Shown here: positions 1 through 12,800 of the stretch, piece by piece
How the letters are laid out: each line of letters starts with the position of its first letter
How positions within the stretch are numbered: position 1 is the first letter of the stretch
Assembly: GCA_949987565.1 (NCBI GenBank)
Contig: OX465116.1
Coordinates: 248,001-312,000 of the forward strand
Direction of reading: 5' to 3'
Source of the DNA: Luidia sarsii
Taxonomy: Eukaryota; Echinodermata; Asteroidea; Paxillosida; Luidiidae
Length of the DNA: 64,000 bases
Program-made: the position numbers and the translations under genes
Notes under the pieces: generated by a model
Seen by the model: only the letters and a program-made list of their open reading frames with translations
Databases searched by the model: none
What the model was told of the DNA's origin: nothing

Positions 1-125
1 CCTTCATCTGTCTGAGTGTCAACTGTGTATTCATACGAGTAGACGTTAACTCGCTGGCTTTGGAGGTGATAGACAGAGATTGTTCCTTGCGTGTTCATAT
101 CGTAATATAATTTAGGTTTTGATGC
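1..125. repeat. Partial satellite unit at left edge
   Basis: This is the last part of a unit whose start lies outside the window. It begins inside the conserved acccttcatctgtctgag stretch and runs to the first anchor. It carries the private form gagattgttcc (one base shorter than the usual gagatatattcc) at about 76-87. The same form recurs only at about 13997-14008, which helps to define the 13.9-kb duplication. Confidence 0.95.
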
Positions 126-1053
126 TTGAAACTTGGCATGGAAGTAGCCCTGGGATTCCTCCAGTGGCCTGAGTCAAAACATCTGAATTCGGAGTCAATT
201 TCTATTCAAACATTTTCAGGAGAAGGGAGCGACCCTACCTGTTTCTCTGAGCTGCCATTGTCCAGTCGCTGGCATAATTGTCGACGGCAGAGAGTGACTG
301 AGCAGAAAGATACGGTTTGGAAATTAATATCTCATTAACTAAGATGCTGACGACATTCAAATTTGTCCTAAGAAGAGGCCTAGGGTTCTTCTAACAACAG
401 GTGTTAAAGTTACTGAGTTTGGAGAACATTTCTTTTGATGGTTTTCCAGGGAAAGGCAACGACCCTTCATCTGTCTGAGTGTCAACTGTGTATTCATACG
501 AGTACGCGTTAACTCGCTGGCTTTGGAGGTGATAGGCAGATATATATTCCTTGTGTGTTTATATCGTAATACATTTTAGGTTTTGATGCTTGAAACTTGG
601 CATGAAAGTAGCCCTGGGATTCCTCCAGTGGCCTGAGTCAAAACAACTGAATTCGGAGTCAATTTCTATTCAAACATTTTCAGCAGAAGGGAGCGACTCT
701 ACCTGTTTCTCTGAGCTGCCATTGTCCAGTCGCTGGCATAATTGTCGACGGCAGAGAGTGACTGAGCAGAAAGATAGGGTTTGGAAATTATTATCTCATT
801 AACTAAGATGCTGACGACATTCAAATTTGTCCTAGGAAGAGGCCTAGGGTTCATCTAACAACAGGTGTTAAAGTTACTGAGTTTGGAGAACATTTCTTTT
901 GATGGTTTTCCAGGGAAAGGCAACGACCCTTCATCTGTCTGAGTGTCAACTGTGTATTCATACGAGCGGACGTTGATTCGCAGATTTTGCAGGTGATGGG
1001 CAGAGATATATTCCTCGCGTGTTCATATCGTTTTACATTTTAGGTTTTGATGC

Positions 1054-3837
1054 TTGAAACTTGGCATGAAAGTAGCCGTGGGATTCCTCCAGTGGCCTGA
1101 GTCAAAACATCTGAATTCGGAGTCAATTTCTATTCAAACATTTTCAGGAGAAGGGAGCGACCCTACCTGTTTCTCTGAGCTGCCATTGTCCAGTCGCTGG
1201 CATAATTGTCGACGGCAGAGAGTGACTGAGCAGAAAGATAGGGTTTGAAAATTAATATCTCATTAACTAAGATGCTGACGACATTCAAATTTGTCCTAGG
1301 AAGAGGCCTAGGGTTCTTCTAACAACAGGTGTTAAAGTTACTGAGTTTGGAGAACATTTCTTTTGATGGTTTTCCAGGGAAAGGCAACGACCCTTCATCT
1401 GTCTGAGTGTCAACTGTGTATTCATACGAGTAGACGTTGATTCGCAGATTTTGCAGGTGATGGGCAGAGATATATTGCTTGCGTGTTCATATCGTTTTAC
1501 ATTTTAGGTTTTGATTCTTGAAACTTGGCATGAAAGTAGCCCTGGGATTCCTCCAGTGGCCTGAGTCAAAACATCTGAATTTGGATTCAATTTCTATTCA
1601 AACATTTTCAGGAGAAGGGAGCGACCCTACCTGTTTCTCGGAGCTGCCATTGTCCAGTCGCTGGCATAATTGTCGACGGCAGAGAGTGACTGAGCAGAAA
1701 GATAGGGTTTGAAAATTAATATCTCATTAACTAAGATGCTGACGACATTCAAATTTGTCCTAGGAAGAGGCCTAGGGTTCTTCTAACAACAGGTGTTAAA
1801 GTTACTGAGTTTGGAGAACATTTCTTTTGATGGTTTTCCAGGGAAAGGCAACGACCCTTCATCTGTCTGAGTGTCAACTGTGTATTCATACGAGTACACG
1901 TTAACTCGCTGGTTTTGGAGGTGATAGACAGAGATATATTCCTTGCGTGTTCATATCGTAATATAATTTAGGTTTTGATGCTTGAAACTTGGCATGGAAG
2001 TAGCCCTGGGATTCCTCCAGTGGCCTGAGTCAAAACATCTGAATTCGGAGTCAATTTCTATTCAAACATTTTCAGGAGAAGGGAGCGACCCTACCTGTTT
2101 CTCTGAGCTGCCATTGTCCAGTCGCTGGCATAATTGTCGACGGCAGAGAGTGACTGAGCAGAAAGATACGGTTTGGAAATTAATATCTCATTAACTAAGA
2201 TGCTGACGACATTCAAATTTGTCCTAGGAAGAGGCCTAGGGTTCTTCTAACAACAGGTGTTAAAGTTACTGAGTTTGGAGAACATTTCTTTTGATGGTTT
2301 TCCAGGGAAAGGCAACGACCCTTCATCTGTCTGAGTGTCAACTGTGTATTCATACGAGCGGACGTTGATTCGCAGATTTTGCAGGTGATGGGCAGAGATA
2401 TATTCCTCGCGTGTTCATATCGTTTTACATTTTAGGTTTTGATGCTTGAAACTTGGCATGAAAGTAGCCGTGGGATTCCTCCAGTGGCCTGAGTCAAAAC
2501 ATCTGAATTCGGAGTCAATTTCTATTCAAACATTTTCAGGAGAAGGGAGCGACCCTACCTGTTTCTCTGAGCTGCCATTGTCCAGTCGCTGGCATAATTG
2601 TCGACGGCAGAGAGTGACTGAGCAGAAAGATAGGGTTTGAAAATTAATATCTCATTAACTAAGATGCTGACGACATTCAAATTTGTCCTAGGAAGAGGCC
2701 TAGGGTTCTTCTAACAACAGGTGTTAAAGTTACTGAGTTTGGAGAACATTTCTTTTGATGGTTTTCCAGGGAAAGGCAACGACCCTTCATCTGTCTGAGT
2801 GTCAACTGTGTATTCATACGAGTAGACGTTGATTCGCAGATTTTGCAGGTGATGGGCAGAGATATATTGCTTGCGTGTTCATATCGTTTTACATTTTAGG
2901 TTTTGATTCTTGAAACTTGGCATGAAAGTAGCCCTGGGATTCCTCCAGTGGCCTGAGTCAAAACATCTGAATTTGGATTCAATTTCTATTCAAACATTTT
3001 CAGGAGAAGGGAGCGACCCTACCTGTTTCTCGGAGCTGCCATTGTCCAGTCGCTGGCATAATTGTCGACGGCAGAGAGTGACTGAGCAGAAAGATAGGGT
3101 TTGAAAATTAATATCTCATTAACTAAGATGCTGACGACATTCAAATTTGTCCTAGGAAGAGGCCTAGGGTTCTTCTAACAACAGGTGTTAAAGTTACTGA
3201 GTTTGGAGAACATTTCTTTTGATGGTTTTCCAGGGAAAGGCAACGACCCTTCATCTGTCTGAGTGTCAACTGTGTATTCATACGAGTACACGTTAACTCG
3301 CTGGTTTTGGAGGTGATAGACAGAGATATATTCCTTGCGTGTTCATATCGTAATATAATTTAGGTTTTGATGCTTGAAACTTGGCATGGAAGTAGCCCTG
3401 GGATTCCTCCAGTGGCCTGAGTCAAAACATCTGAATTCGGAGTCAATTTCTATTCAAACATTTTCAGGAGAAGGGAGCGACCCTACCTGTTTCTCTGAGC
3501 TGCCATTGTCCAGTCGCTGGCATAATTGTCGACGGCAGAGAGTGACTGAGCAGAAAGATACGGTTTGGAAATTAATATCTCATTAACTAAGATGCTGACG
3601 ACATTCAAATTTGTCCTAGGAAGAGGCCTAGGGTTCTTCTAACAACAGGTGTTAAAGTTACTGAGTTTGGAGAACATTTCTTTTGATGGTTTTCCAGGGA
3701 AAGGCAACGACCCTTCATCTGTCTGAGTGTCAACTGTGTATTCATAGGAGTAGACGTTAACTCGCTGGCTTTGAAGGTGATAGGCAGAGATATATTCCTT
3801 GCGTGTTCATATAGTAATACATTTTAGGTTTTGATGC
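1054..3837. repeat. Three-unit HOR (1392 bp), two copies
   Basis: Units at 1054, 1518 and 1982 repeat as 2446, 2910 and 3374. The first type has gtagccgtggga and gagcggacgttgattcgc. The second has gaatttggattc and tttctcggag. The third has catggaagtagcc with tacacgttaactcgctggttttgg. The two copies are nearly indistinguishable by eye, so the duplication is recent relative to the divergence between types. Confidence 0.88.
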
Positions 3838-4301
3838 TTGAAACTTGGCATGAAAGTAGCCCTAGGATTCCTCCAGTGGCCTGAGTCAAAACATCTGAAT
3901 TCGGAGTCAATTTCTATTCAAACATTTTCAGGAGAAGGGAGCGACTCTACCTGTTTCTCTGAGCTGCCATTGTCCAGTCGCTGGCATAATTGTCGACGGC
4001 AGAGAGTGACTGAGTCGAAAAAGAGGGTTTGCAAATTAATATTTCATTAAATATGATGCTGACGACATTCAAATTTACCCTAGGAAGAGGCCTAGGGTTC
4101 CTCTAACGACAAGTGTTAAAGTTACTGAGTTTGGAGAACATTTCTTTTGATGGTTTTCCAGGGAAAGGCAACGACCCTTCATCTGTCTGAGTGTCAACTG
4201 TGTATTCATACGAGTAGACGTTAACTCGCTGGCTTTGGAGATGATAGGCAGAGATATATTCCTTGCGTGTTCATATCGTAATACATTTTAGGTTTTGATG
4301 C

Positions 4302-4767
4302 TTGAAACTTGGCATGAAAGTAGCCCTGGGATTCCTCCAGTGGCCTGAGTAAATAAACATCTGAATTCGGAGTCAATTTCTATTCAAACATTTTCAGCAG
4401 AAGGGAGCGACCCTACCTGTTTCTCTGAGCTGCCATTGTCCAGTCGCTGGCATAATTGTCGACGGCAGAGAGTGACTGAGCAGAAAGATAGGGTTTGGAA
4501 ATTATTATCTCATTAACTAAGATGCTGACGACATTCAAATTTGTCCTAGGAAGAGGCCTAGGGTTCATCTAACAACAGGTGTTAAAGTTACTGAGTTTGG
4601 AGAACATTTCTTTTGATGGTTTTCCAGGGAAAGGCAACGACCCTTCATCTGTCTGAGTGTCAACTGTGTATTCATACGAGCGGACGTTGATTCGCAGATT
4701 TTGCAGGTGATGGGCAGAGATATATTCCTCGCGTGTTCATATCGTTTTACATTTTAGGTTTTGATGC
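4302..4767. repeat. Chimeric unit at a block boundary
   Basis: The A-half carries the gagtaaataaac variant (+2 bp) shared with units 18223, 32109 and 33966. The remainder carries cagcagaag, ggaaattattatctc and gggttcatctaac, as in the units at 590, 8944, 12656, 18689 and 22828. The type switches between about 4354 and 4397, the position where the 13.9-kb duplication ends. One diagnostic base after the switch (gaccct rather than gactct) does not fit the donor type, so a later mutation or small conversion is likely. Confidence 0.75.
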
Positions 4768-7700
4768 TTGAAACTTGGCATGAAAGTAGCCCTGGGATTC
4801 CTCCAGTGGCCTGAGTCAAAACATCTGAATTCGGAGTCAATTTCTATTCAAACATTTTCAGGAGAAGGGAGCGACCCTACCTGTTTCTCTGAGCTGCCAT
4901 TGTCCAGTCGCTGGCATAATTGTCGACGGCAGAGAGTGACTGAGCAGAAAGATAGGGTTTGAAAATTAATATCTCATTAACTAAGATGCTGACGACATTC
5001 AAATTTGTCCTAGGAAGAGGCCTAGGGTTCTTCTAACAACAGGTGTTAAAGTTACTGAGTTTGGAGAACATTTCTTTTGATGGTTTTCCAGGGAAAGGCA
5101 ACGACCCTTCATCTGTCTGAGTGTCAACTGTGTATTCATACGAGTAGACGTTGATTCGCAGATTTTGCAGGTGATGGGCAGAGATATATTGCTTGCGTGT
5201 TCATATCGTTTTACATTTTAGGTTTTGATTCTTGAAACTTGGCATGAAAGTAGCCCTGGGATTCCTCCAGTGGCCTGAGTCAAAACATCTGAATTTGGAT
5301 TCAATTTCTATTCAAACATTTTCAGGAGAAGGGAGCGACCCTACCTGTTTCTCGGAGCTGCCATTGTCCAGTCGCTGGCATAATTGTCGACGGCAGAGAG
5401 TGACTGAGCAGAAAGATAGGGTTTGAAAATTAATATCTCATTAACTAAGATGCTGACGACATTCAAATTTGTCCTAGGAAGAGGCCTAGGGTTCTTCTAA
5501 CAACAGGTGTTAAAGTTACTGAGTTTGGAGAACATTTCTTTTGATGGTTTTCCAGGGAAAGGCAACGACCCTTCATCTGTCTGAGTGTCAACTGTGTATT
5601 CATACGAGTAGACGTTAACTCGCTGACTTTGGAGGTGATAGGCAGAGATATTTTCCTTGCGTGTTCATATCGTTTTACATTTTAGGTTTTGATGCTTGAA
5701 ACTTGGCATGAAAGTAGCCCTTGGATTCCTCCAGTGGCCTGAGTCAAAACATCTGAATTCGGAGTCAATTTCTATTCAAACATTTTCAGGAGAAGGGAGC
5801 GACTCTACCTGTTTCTCTGAGCTGCCATTGTCCAGTCGCTGACATAATTGTCGACGGCAGAGAGTGACTGAGCAGAAAGATAGGGTTTGAAAATTAATAT
5901 CTCATTAACTAAGATGCTGACGACATTCAAATTTGTCCTAGGAAGAGGCCTAGGGTTCTTCTAACAACAGGTGTTAAAGTTACTGAGTTTGGAGAACATT
6001 TTTTTTGATGGTTTTCCAGGGAAAGGCAACGACCCTTCATCTGTCTGAGTGTCAACTGTGTATTCATACGAGTAGACGTTAACTCGCTGGCTTTGGAGGT
6101 GATGGGCAGAGATATATTCCTTGCGTGTTCATATCGTTTTACATTTTAGGTTTTGATGCTTGAAACTTGGCATGAAAGTAGCCCTTGGATTCCTCCAGTG
6201 GCCTGAGTCAAAACATCTGAATTCGGAGTCAATTTCTATTCAAACATTTTCAGGAGAAGGGAGCGACTCTACCTGTTTCTCTGAGCTGCCATTGTCCAGT
6301 CGCTGGCATAATTGTCGACGGCAGAGAGTGACTGAGCAGAAAGATAGGGTTTGGAAATTAATATCTCATTAACTAAGATGCTGACGACATTCAAATTTGT
6401 CCTAGGAAGAGGCCTAGGGTTCTTCTAACAACAGGTGTTAAAGTTACTGAGTTTGGAGAACATTTCTTTAGATGGTTTTCCAGGGAAAGGCAACGACCCT
6501 TCATCTGTCTGAGTGTCAACTGTGTATTCATAAGAGTAGACGTTAACTCGCTGGCTTTGAAGGTGATAGGCAGAGATATATTCCTTGCGTGTTCATATCG
6601 TAATACATTTTAGGTTTTGATGCTTGAAACTTGGCATGAAAGTAGCCCTAGGATTCCTCCAGTGGCCTGAGTCAAAACATCTGAATTCGGAGTCAATTTC
6701 TATTCAAACATTTTCAGGAGAAGGGAGCGACCCTACCTGTTTCTCTGAGCTGCCATTGTCCAGTCGCTGGCATAATTGTCGACGGCAGAGAGTGACTGAG
6801 CAGAAAGATACGGTTTGGAAATTAATATCTCATTAACTAAGATGCTGACGACATTCAAATTTGTCCTAGGAAGAGGCCTAGGGTTCTTCTAACAACAGGT
6901 GTTAAAGTTACTGAGTTTGGAGAACATTTCTTTTGATGGTTTTCCAGGGAAAGGCAACGACCCTTCATCTGTCAAAGTGTCAACTGTGTATTCATACGAG
7001 TAGACGTTAACTCGCTGACTTTGGAGGTGACAGGCAGAGATATATTCCTTGCGTGTTCATATCGTAATACATTTTAGGTTTTGATGCTTGAAACTTGGCA
7101 TGAAAGTAGCCCTAGGATTCCTCCAGTGGCCTGAGTCAAAACATCTGAATTTGGAGTCAATTTCTATTCAAACATTTTCAGGAGAAGGGAGCGACCCTAC
7201 CTGTTTCTCTGAGCTGCCATTGTCCAGTCGCTGGCATAATTGTCGACGGCAGAGAGTGACTGAGCAGAAAGATAGGGTTTGGAAATTAATATCTCATTAA
7301 CTAAGATGCTGACGACATTCAAATTTGTCCTAGGAAGAGGCCTAGGGTTCTTCTAACAACAGGTGTTAAAGTTACTGAGTTTGGAGAACATTTCTTTAGA
7401 TGGTTTTCCAGGGAAAGGCAACGACCCTTCATCTGTCTGAGTGTCAACTGTGTATTCATAAGAGTAGACGTTAACTCGCTGGCTTTGAAGGTGATAGGCA
7501 GAGATATATTCCTTGCGTGTTCATATCGTAATACATTTTAGGTTTTGATGCTTGAAACTTGGCATGAAAGTAGCCCTAGGATTCCTCCAGTGGCCTGAGT
7601 CAAAACATCTGAATTCGGAGTCAATTTCTATTCAAACATTTTCAGGAGAAGGGAGCGACCCTACCTGTTTCTCTGAGCTGCCATTGTCCAGTCGCTGGCA

Positions 7701-9407
7701 TAATTGTCGACGGCAGAGAGTGACTGAGCAGAAAGATACGGTTTGGAAATTAATATCTCATTAACTAAGATGCTGACGACATTCAAATTTGTCCTAGGAA
7801 GAGGCCTAGGGTTCTTCTAACAACAGGTGTTAAAGTTACTGAGTTTGGAGAACATTTCTTTTGATGGTTTTCCAGGGAAAGGCAACGACCCTTCATCTGT
7901 CAAAGTGTCAACTGTGTATTCATACGAGTAGACGTTAACTCGCTGACTTTGGAGGTGACAGGCAGAGATATATTCCTTGCGTGTTCATATCGTAATACAT
8001 TTTAGGTTTTGATGCTTGAAACTTGGCATGAAAGTAGCCCTAGGATTCCTCCAGTGGCCTGAGTCAAAACATCTGAATTTGGAGTCAATTTCTATTCAAA
8101 CATTTTCAGGAGAAGGGAGCGACCCTACCTGTTTCTCTGAGCTGCCATTGTCCAGTCGCTGGCATAATTGTCGACGGCAGAGAGTGACTGAGCAGAAAGA
8201 TACGGTTTGGAAATTAATATCCCATTAACTAAGATGCTGACGACATTCAAATTTGTCCTAAGAAGAGGCCTAGGGTTCTTCTAACAACAGGTGTTAAAGT
8301 TACTGAGTTTGGAGAACATTTCTTTTGATGGTTTTCCAGGGAAAGGCAACGACCCTTCATCTGTCTGAGTGTCAACTGTGTATTCATACGATTAGACGTT
8401 AACTCGCTGACTTTGGAGGTGATAGGCAGAGATATATTCCTTGCGTGTTCATATCGTAATACATTTTAGGTTTTGATGCTTGAAACTTGGCATGAAAGTA
8501 GCCCTAGGATTCCTCCAGTGGCCTGAGCCAAAACATCTGAATTCGGAGTCAATTTCTATTCAAACATTTTCAGGAGAAGGGAGCGACCCTACCTGTTTCT
8601 CTGAGCTGCCATTGTCCAGTCGCTGGCATAATTGTCGACGGCAGAGAGTGACTGAGCAGAAAGATACGGTTTGGAAATTAATATCTCATTAACTAAGATG
8701 CTGACGACATTCAAATTTGTCCTAAGAAGAGGCCTAGGGTTCTTCTAACAACAGGTGTTAAAGTTACTGAGTTTGGAGATCATTTCTTTTGATGGTTTTC
8801 CAGGGAAAGGCAACGACCCTTCATCTGTCTGAGTGTCAACTGTGTATTCATACGAGTACGCGTTAACTCGCTGGCTTTGGAGGTGATAGGCAGATATATA
8901 TTCCTTGTGTGTTCATATCGTAATACATTTTAGGTTTTGATGCTTGAAACTTGGCATGAAAGTAGCCCTGGGATTCCTCCAGTGGCCTGAGTCAAAACAA
9001 CTGAATTCGGAGTCAATTTCTATTCAAACATTTTCAGCAGAAGGGAGCGACTCTACCTGTTTCTCTGAGCTGCCATTGTCCAGTCGCTGGCATAATTGTC
9101 GACGGCAGAGAGTGACTGAGCAGAAAGATAGGGTTTGGAAATTATTATCTCATTAACTAAGATGCTGACGACATTCAAATTTGTCCTAGGAAGAGGCCTA
9201 GGGTTCATCTAACAACAGGTGTTAAAGTTACTGAGTTTGGAGAACATTTCTTTTGATGGTTTTCCAGGGAAAGGCAACGACCCTTCATCTGTCTGAGTGT
9301 CAACTGTGTATTCATACGAGCGGACGTTGATTCGCAGATTTTGCAGGTGATGGGCAGAGATATATTCCTCGCGTGTTCATATCGTTTTACATTTTAGGTT
9401 TTGATGC
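4768..9407. repeat. Ten-unit HOR copy (4640 bp), expanded eight-unit HOR
   Basis: Units with anchors 4768, 5232, 5696, 6160, 6624 and 7088 match 9408, 9872, 10336, 10800, 11264 and 11728 at a shift of 4640 bp. Units 8480 and 8944 match 12192 and 12656 at a shift of only 3712 bp. The difference is the extra pair of units within 6.3-8.2 kb. Markers include ttttccttgcg with a gacataattg unit at 5696, the taagagtagacg form before 6624, gtcaaagtgtc before 7088 and 8016, and gagccaaaac at 8480. Confidence 0.88.
6340..8203. repeat. Local two-unit tandem duplication (928 bp x 2)
   Basis: The pair with anchors 6624 and 7088 is repeated as 7552 and 8016. Both copies share tttctttagatgg (about 6466 and 7394) and taagagtagacg. 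The unit at 7088 is chimeric: it has the gaatttggagtc A-half of units 8016 and 11728, but then gataggg instead of gatacgg and ctcattaac instead of cccattaac. The junction therefore lies between the diagnostic bases 7196 and 7275. Outer edges are approximate. Confidence 0.85.
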
Positions 9408-9624
9408 TTGAAACTTGGCATGAAAGTAGCCCTGGGATTCCTCCAGTGGCCTGAGTCAAAACATCTGAATTCGGAGTCAATTTCTATTCAAACATTTTCA
9501 GGAGAAGGGAGCGACCCTACCTGTTTCTCTGAGCTGCCATTGTCCAGTCGCTGGCATAATTGTCGACGGCAGAGAGTGACTGAGCAGAAAGATAGGGTTT
9601 GAAAATTAATATCTCATTAACTAA
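9403..9624 (+). repeat. A-half of the dimeric unit (example)
   Basis: First half of the 464-bp dimer, starting at gatgcttgaaac. It contains ctgaattcggagtc, then ttttcaggagaag, then the gaccct core. Equivalent positions in the A- and B-halves lie 230 bp apart, and from B to the next A 234 bp apart. The half boundaries used here follow the gatgct motif, which shifts them by a few bases (222 and 242 bp). The divergence of the halves shows that the dimer is much older than the array copies. Confidence 0.8.
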
Positions 9625-9871
9625 GATGCTGACGACATTCAAATTTGTCCTAGGAAGAGGCCTAGGGTTCTTCTAACAACAGGTGTTAAAGTTACTGAGT
9701 TTGGAGAACATTTCTTTTGATGGTTTTCCAGGGAAAGGCAACGACCCTTCATCTGTCTGAGTGTCAACTGTGTATTCATACGAGTAGACGTTGATTCGCA
9801 GATTTTGCAGGTGATGGGCAGAGATATATTGCTTGCGTGTTCATATCGTTTTACATTTTAGGTTTTGATTC
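9408..9871 (+). repeat. Representative 464-bp satellite unit
   Basis: A typical unit, given as reference. Landmarks: an EcoRI site (gaattc) at 9467-9472, a SalI site (gtcgac) at 9562-9567, AvrII sites (cctagg) at 9649-9654 and 9661-9666, and a StuI site (aggcct) at 9658-9663. It has about a dozen CpG dinucleotides and is moderately AT-rich by eye. Most units keep EcoRI and SalI, so digestion should give a ladder with a 464-bp step. EcoRI is lost in the subset of units reading gaatttgg (for example those with anchors at 1518, 7088, 8016 and 9872). There is no recognisable coding content, promoter or RNA gene. Confidence 0.95.
9625..9866 (+). repeat. B-half of the dimeric unit (example)
   Basis: Second half of the dimer, starting at gatgctgacgac. 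It repeats the layout of the A-half: ggcctagggttcttc against gccctgggattcctc, ctgagtttggag against ctgaattcggag, and gaccct again. B-halves come in at least two linked forms across the array. One reads ctcattaactaag, then tttgtcc, then cctagggttc, then caacagg. The other reads ctcaataaatattatg, then tttgccc, then ccttggattc, then caagaag. Confidence 0.8.
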
Positions 9872-12800
9872 TTGAAACTTGGCATGAAAGTAGCCCTGGG
9901 ATTCCTCCAGTGGCCTGAGTCAAAACATCTGAATTTGGATTCAATTTCTATTCAAACATTTTCAGGAGAAGGGAGCGACCCTACCTGTTTCTCGGAGCTG
10001 CCATTGTCCAGTCGCTGGCATAATTGTCGACGGCAGAGAGTGACTGAGCAGAAAGATAGGGTTTGAAAATTAATATCTCATTAACTAAGATGCTGACGAC
10101 ATTCAAATTTGTCCTAGGAAGAGGCCTAGGGTTCTTCTAACAACAGGTGTTAAAGTTACTGAGTTTGGAGAACATTTCTTTTGATGGTTTTCCAGGGAAA
10201 GGCAACGACCCTTCATCTGTCTGAGTGTCAACTGTGTATTCATACGAGTAGACGTTAACTCGCTGACTTTGGAGGTGATAGGCAGAGATATTTTCCTTGC
10301 GTGTTCATATCGTTTTACATTTTAGGTTTTGATGCTTGAAACTTGGCATGAAAGTAGCCCTTGGATTCCTCCAGTGGCCTGAGTCAAAACATCTGAATTC
10401 GGAGTCAATTTCTATTCAAACATTTTCAGGAGAAGGGAGCGACTCTACCTGTTTCTCTGAGCTGCCATTGTCCAGTCGCTGACATAATTGTCGACGGCAG
10501 AGAGTGACTGAGCAGAAAGATAGGGTTTGAAAATTAATATCTCATTAACTAAGATGCTGACGACATTCAAATTTGTCCTAGGAAGAGGCCTAGGGTTCTT
10601 CTAACAACAGGTGTTAAAGTTACTGAGTTTGGAGAACATTTTTTTTGATGGTTTTCCAGGGAAAGGCAACGACCCTTCATCTGTCTGAGTGTCAACTGTG
10701 TATTCATACGAGTAGACGTTAACTCGCTGGCTTTGGAGGTGATGGGCAGAGATATATTCCTTGCGTGTTCATATCGTTTTACATTTTAGGTTTTGATGCT
10801 TGAAACTTGGCATGAAAGTAGCCCTTGGATTCCTCCAGTGGCCTGAGTCAAAACATCTGAATTCGGAGTCAATTTCTATTCAAACATTTTCAGGAGAAGG
10901 GAGCGACTCTACCTGTTTCTCTGAGCTGCCATTGTCCAGTCGCTGGCATAATTGTCGACGGCAGAGAGTGACTGAGCAGAAAGATAGGGTTTGGAAATTA
11001 ATATCTCATTAACTAAGATGCTGACGACATTCAAATTTGTCCTAGGAAGAGGCCTAGGGTTCTTCTAACAACAGGTGTTAAAGTTACTGAGTTTGGAGAA
11101 CATTTCTTTAGATGGTTTTCCAGGGAAAGGCAACGACCCTTCATCTGTCTGAGTGTCAACTGTGTATTCATAAGAGTAGACGTTAACTCGCTGGCTTTGA
11201 AGGTGATAGGCAGAGATATATTCCTTGCGTGTTCATATCGTAATACATTTTAGGTTTTGATGCTTGAAACTTGGCATGAAAGTAGCCCTAGGATTCCTCC
11301 AGTGGCCTGAGTCAAAACATCTGAATTCGGAGTCAATTTCTATTCAAACATTTTCAGGAGAAGGGAGCGACCCTACCTGTTTCTCTGAGCTGCCATTGTC
11401 CAGTCGCTGGCATAATTGTCGACGGCAGAGAGTGACTGAGCAGAAAGATACGGTTTGGAAATTAATATCTCATTAACTAAGATGCTGACGACATTCAAAT
11501 TTGTCCTAGGAAGAGGCCTAGGGTTCTTCTAACAACAGGTGTTAAAGTTACTGAGTTTGGAGAACATTTCTTTTGATGGTTTTCCAGGGAAAGGCAACGA
11601 CCCTTCATCTGTCAAAGTGTCAACTGTGTATTCATACGAGTAGACGTTAACTCGCTGACTTTGGAGGTGACAGGCAGAGATATATTCCTTGCGTGTTCAT
11701 ATCGTAATACATTTTAGGTTTTGATGCTTGAAACTTGGCATGAAAGTAGCCCTAGGATTCCTCCAGTGGCCTGAGTCAAAACATCTGAATTTGGAGTCAA
11801 TTTCTATTCAAACATTTTCAGGAGAAGGGAGCGACCCTACCTGTTTCTCTGAGCTGCCATTGTCCAGTCGCTGGCATAATTGTCGACGGCAGAGAGTGAC
11901 TGAGCAGAAAGATACGGTTTGGAAATTAATATCCCATTAACTAAGATGCTGACGACATTCAAATTTGTCCTAAGAAGAGGCCTAGGGTTCTTCTAACAAC
12001 AGGTGTTAAAGTTACTGAGTTTGGAGAACATTTCTTTTGATGGTTTTCCAGGGAAAGGCAACGACCCTTCATCTGTCTGAGTGTCAACTGTGTATTCATA
12101 CGATTAGACGTTAACTCGCTGACTTTGGAGGTGATAGGCAGAGATATATTCCTTGCGTGTTCATATCGTAATACATTTTAGGTTTTGATGCTTGAAACTT
12201 GGCATGAAAGTAGCCCTAGGATTCCTCCAGTGGCCTGAGCCAAAACATCTGAATTCGGAGTCAATTTCTATTCAAACATTTTCAGGAGAAGGGAGCGACC
12301 CTACCTGTTTCTCTGAGCTGCCATTGTCCAGTCGCTGGCATAATTGTCGACGGCAGAGAGTGACTGAGCAGAAAGATACGGTTTGGAAATTAATATCTCA
12401 TTAACTAAGATGCTGACGACATTCAAATTTGTCCTAAGAAGAGGCCTAGGGTTCTTCTAACAACAGGTGTTAAAGTTACTGAGTTTGGAGATCATTTCTT
12501 TTGATGGTTTTCCAGGGAAAGGCAACGACCCTTCATCTGTCTGAGTGTCAACTGTGTATTCATACGAGTACGCGTTAACTCGCTGGCTTTGGAGGTGATA
12601 GGCAGATATATATTCCTTGTGTGTTCATATCGTAATACATTTTAGGTTTTGATGCTTGAAACTTGGCATGAAAGTAGCCCTGGGATTCCTCCAGTGGCCT
12701 GAGTCAAAACAACTGAATTCGGAGTCAATTTCTATTCAAACATTTTCAGCAGAAGGGAGCGACTCTACCTGTTTCTCTGAGCTGCCATTGTCCAGTCGCT

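Larger units (their letters stand above)
1..4395. repeat. Left copy of a 13.9-kb-spaced segmental duplication
   Basis: Units with anchors 126 to 4302 match, unit by unit and in order, the units with anchors 14047 to 18223. The shift is 13,921 bp (30 units, plus 1 bp from a shared short unit). I found only three differences: 320 g versus 14241 a, 2692 g versus 16613 a, and 4050 a versus 17971 c. The copy reaches the left window edge and may continue beyond it. Similarity ends inside the unit at 4302, between the gtaaataaac variant (about 4349) and cagcagaag (about 4397). Confidence 0.9.

Noticed and set aside
126..338. Open frame of 64-83 codons present in most repeat units on the + strand
   Set aside because: It starts at TTG rather than ATG in all cases and has no upstream signal. 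It is closed or lengthened by single changes that differ between units (for example tttgg versus tttga), is broken outright by gagtaaataaac, and shows no recognisable domain. It is open because the unit happens to lack stops in that frame; repetition of the unit multiplies it.
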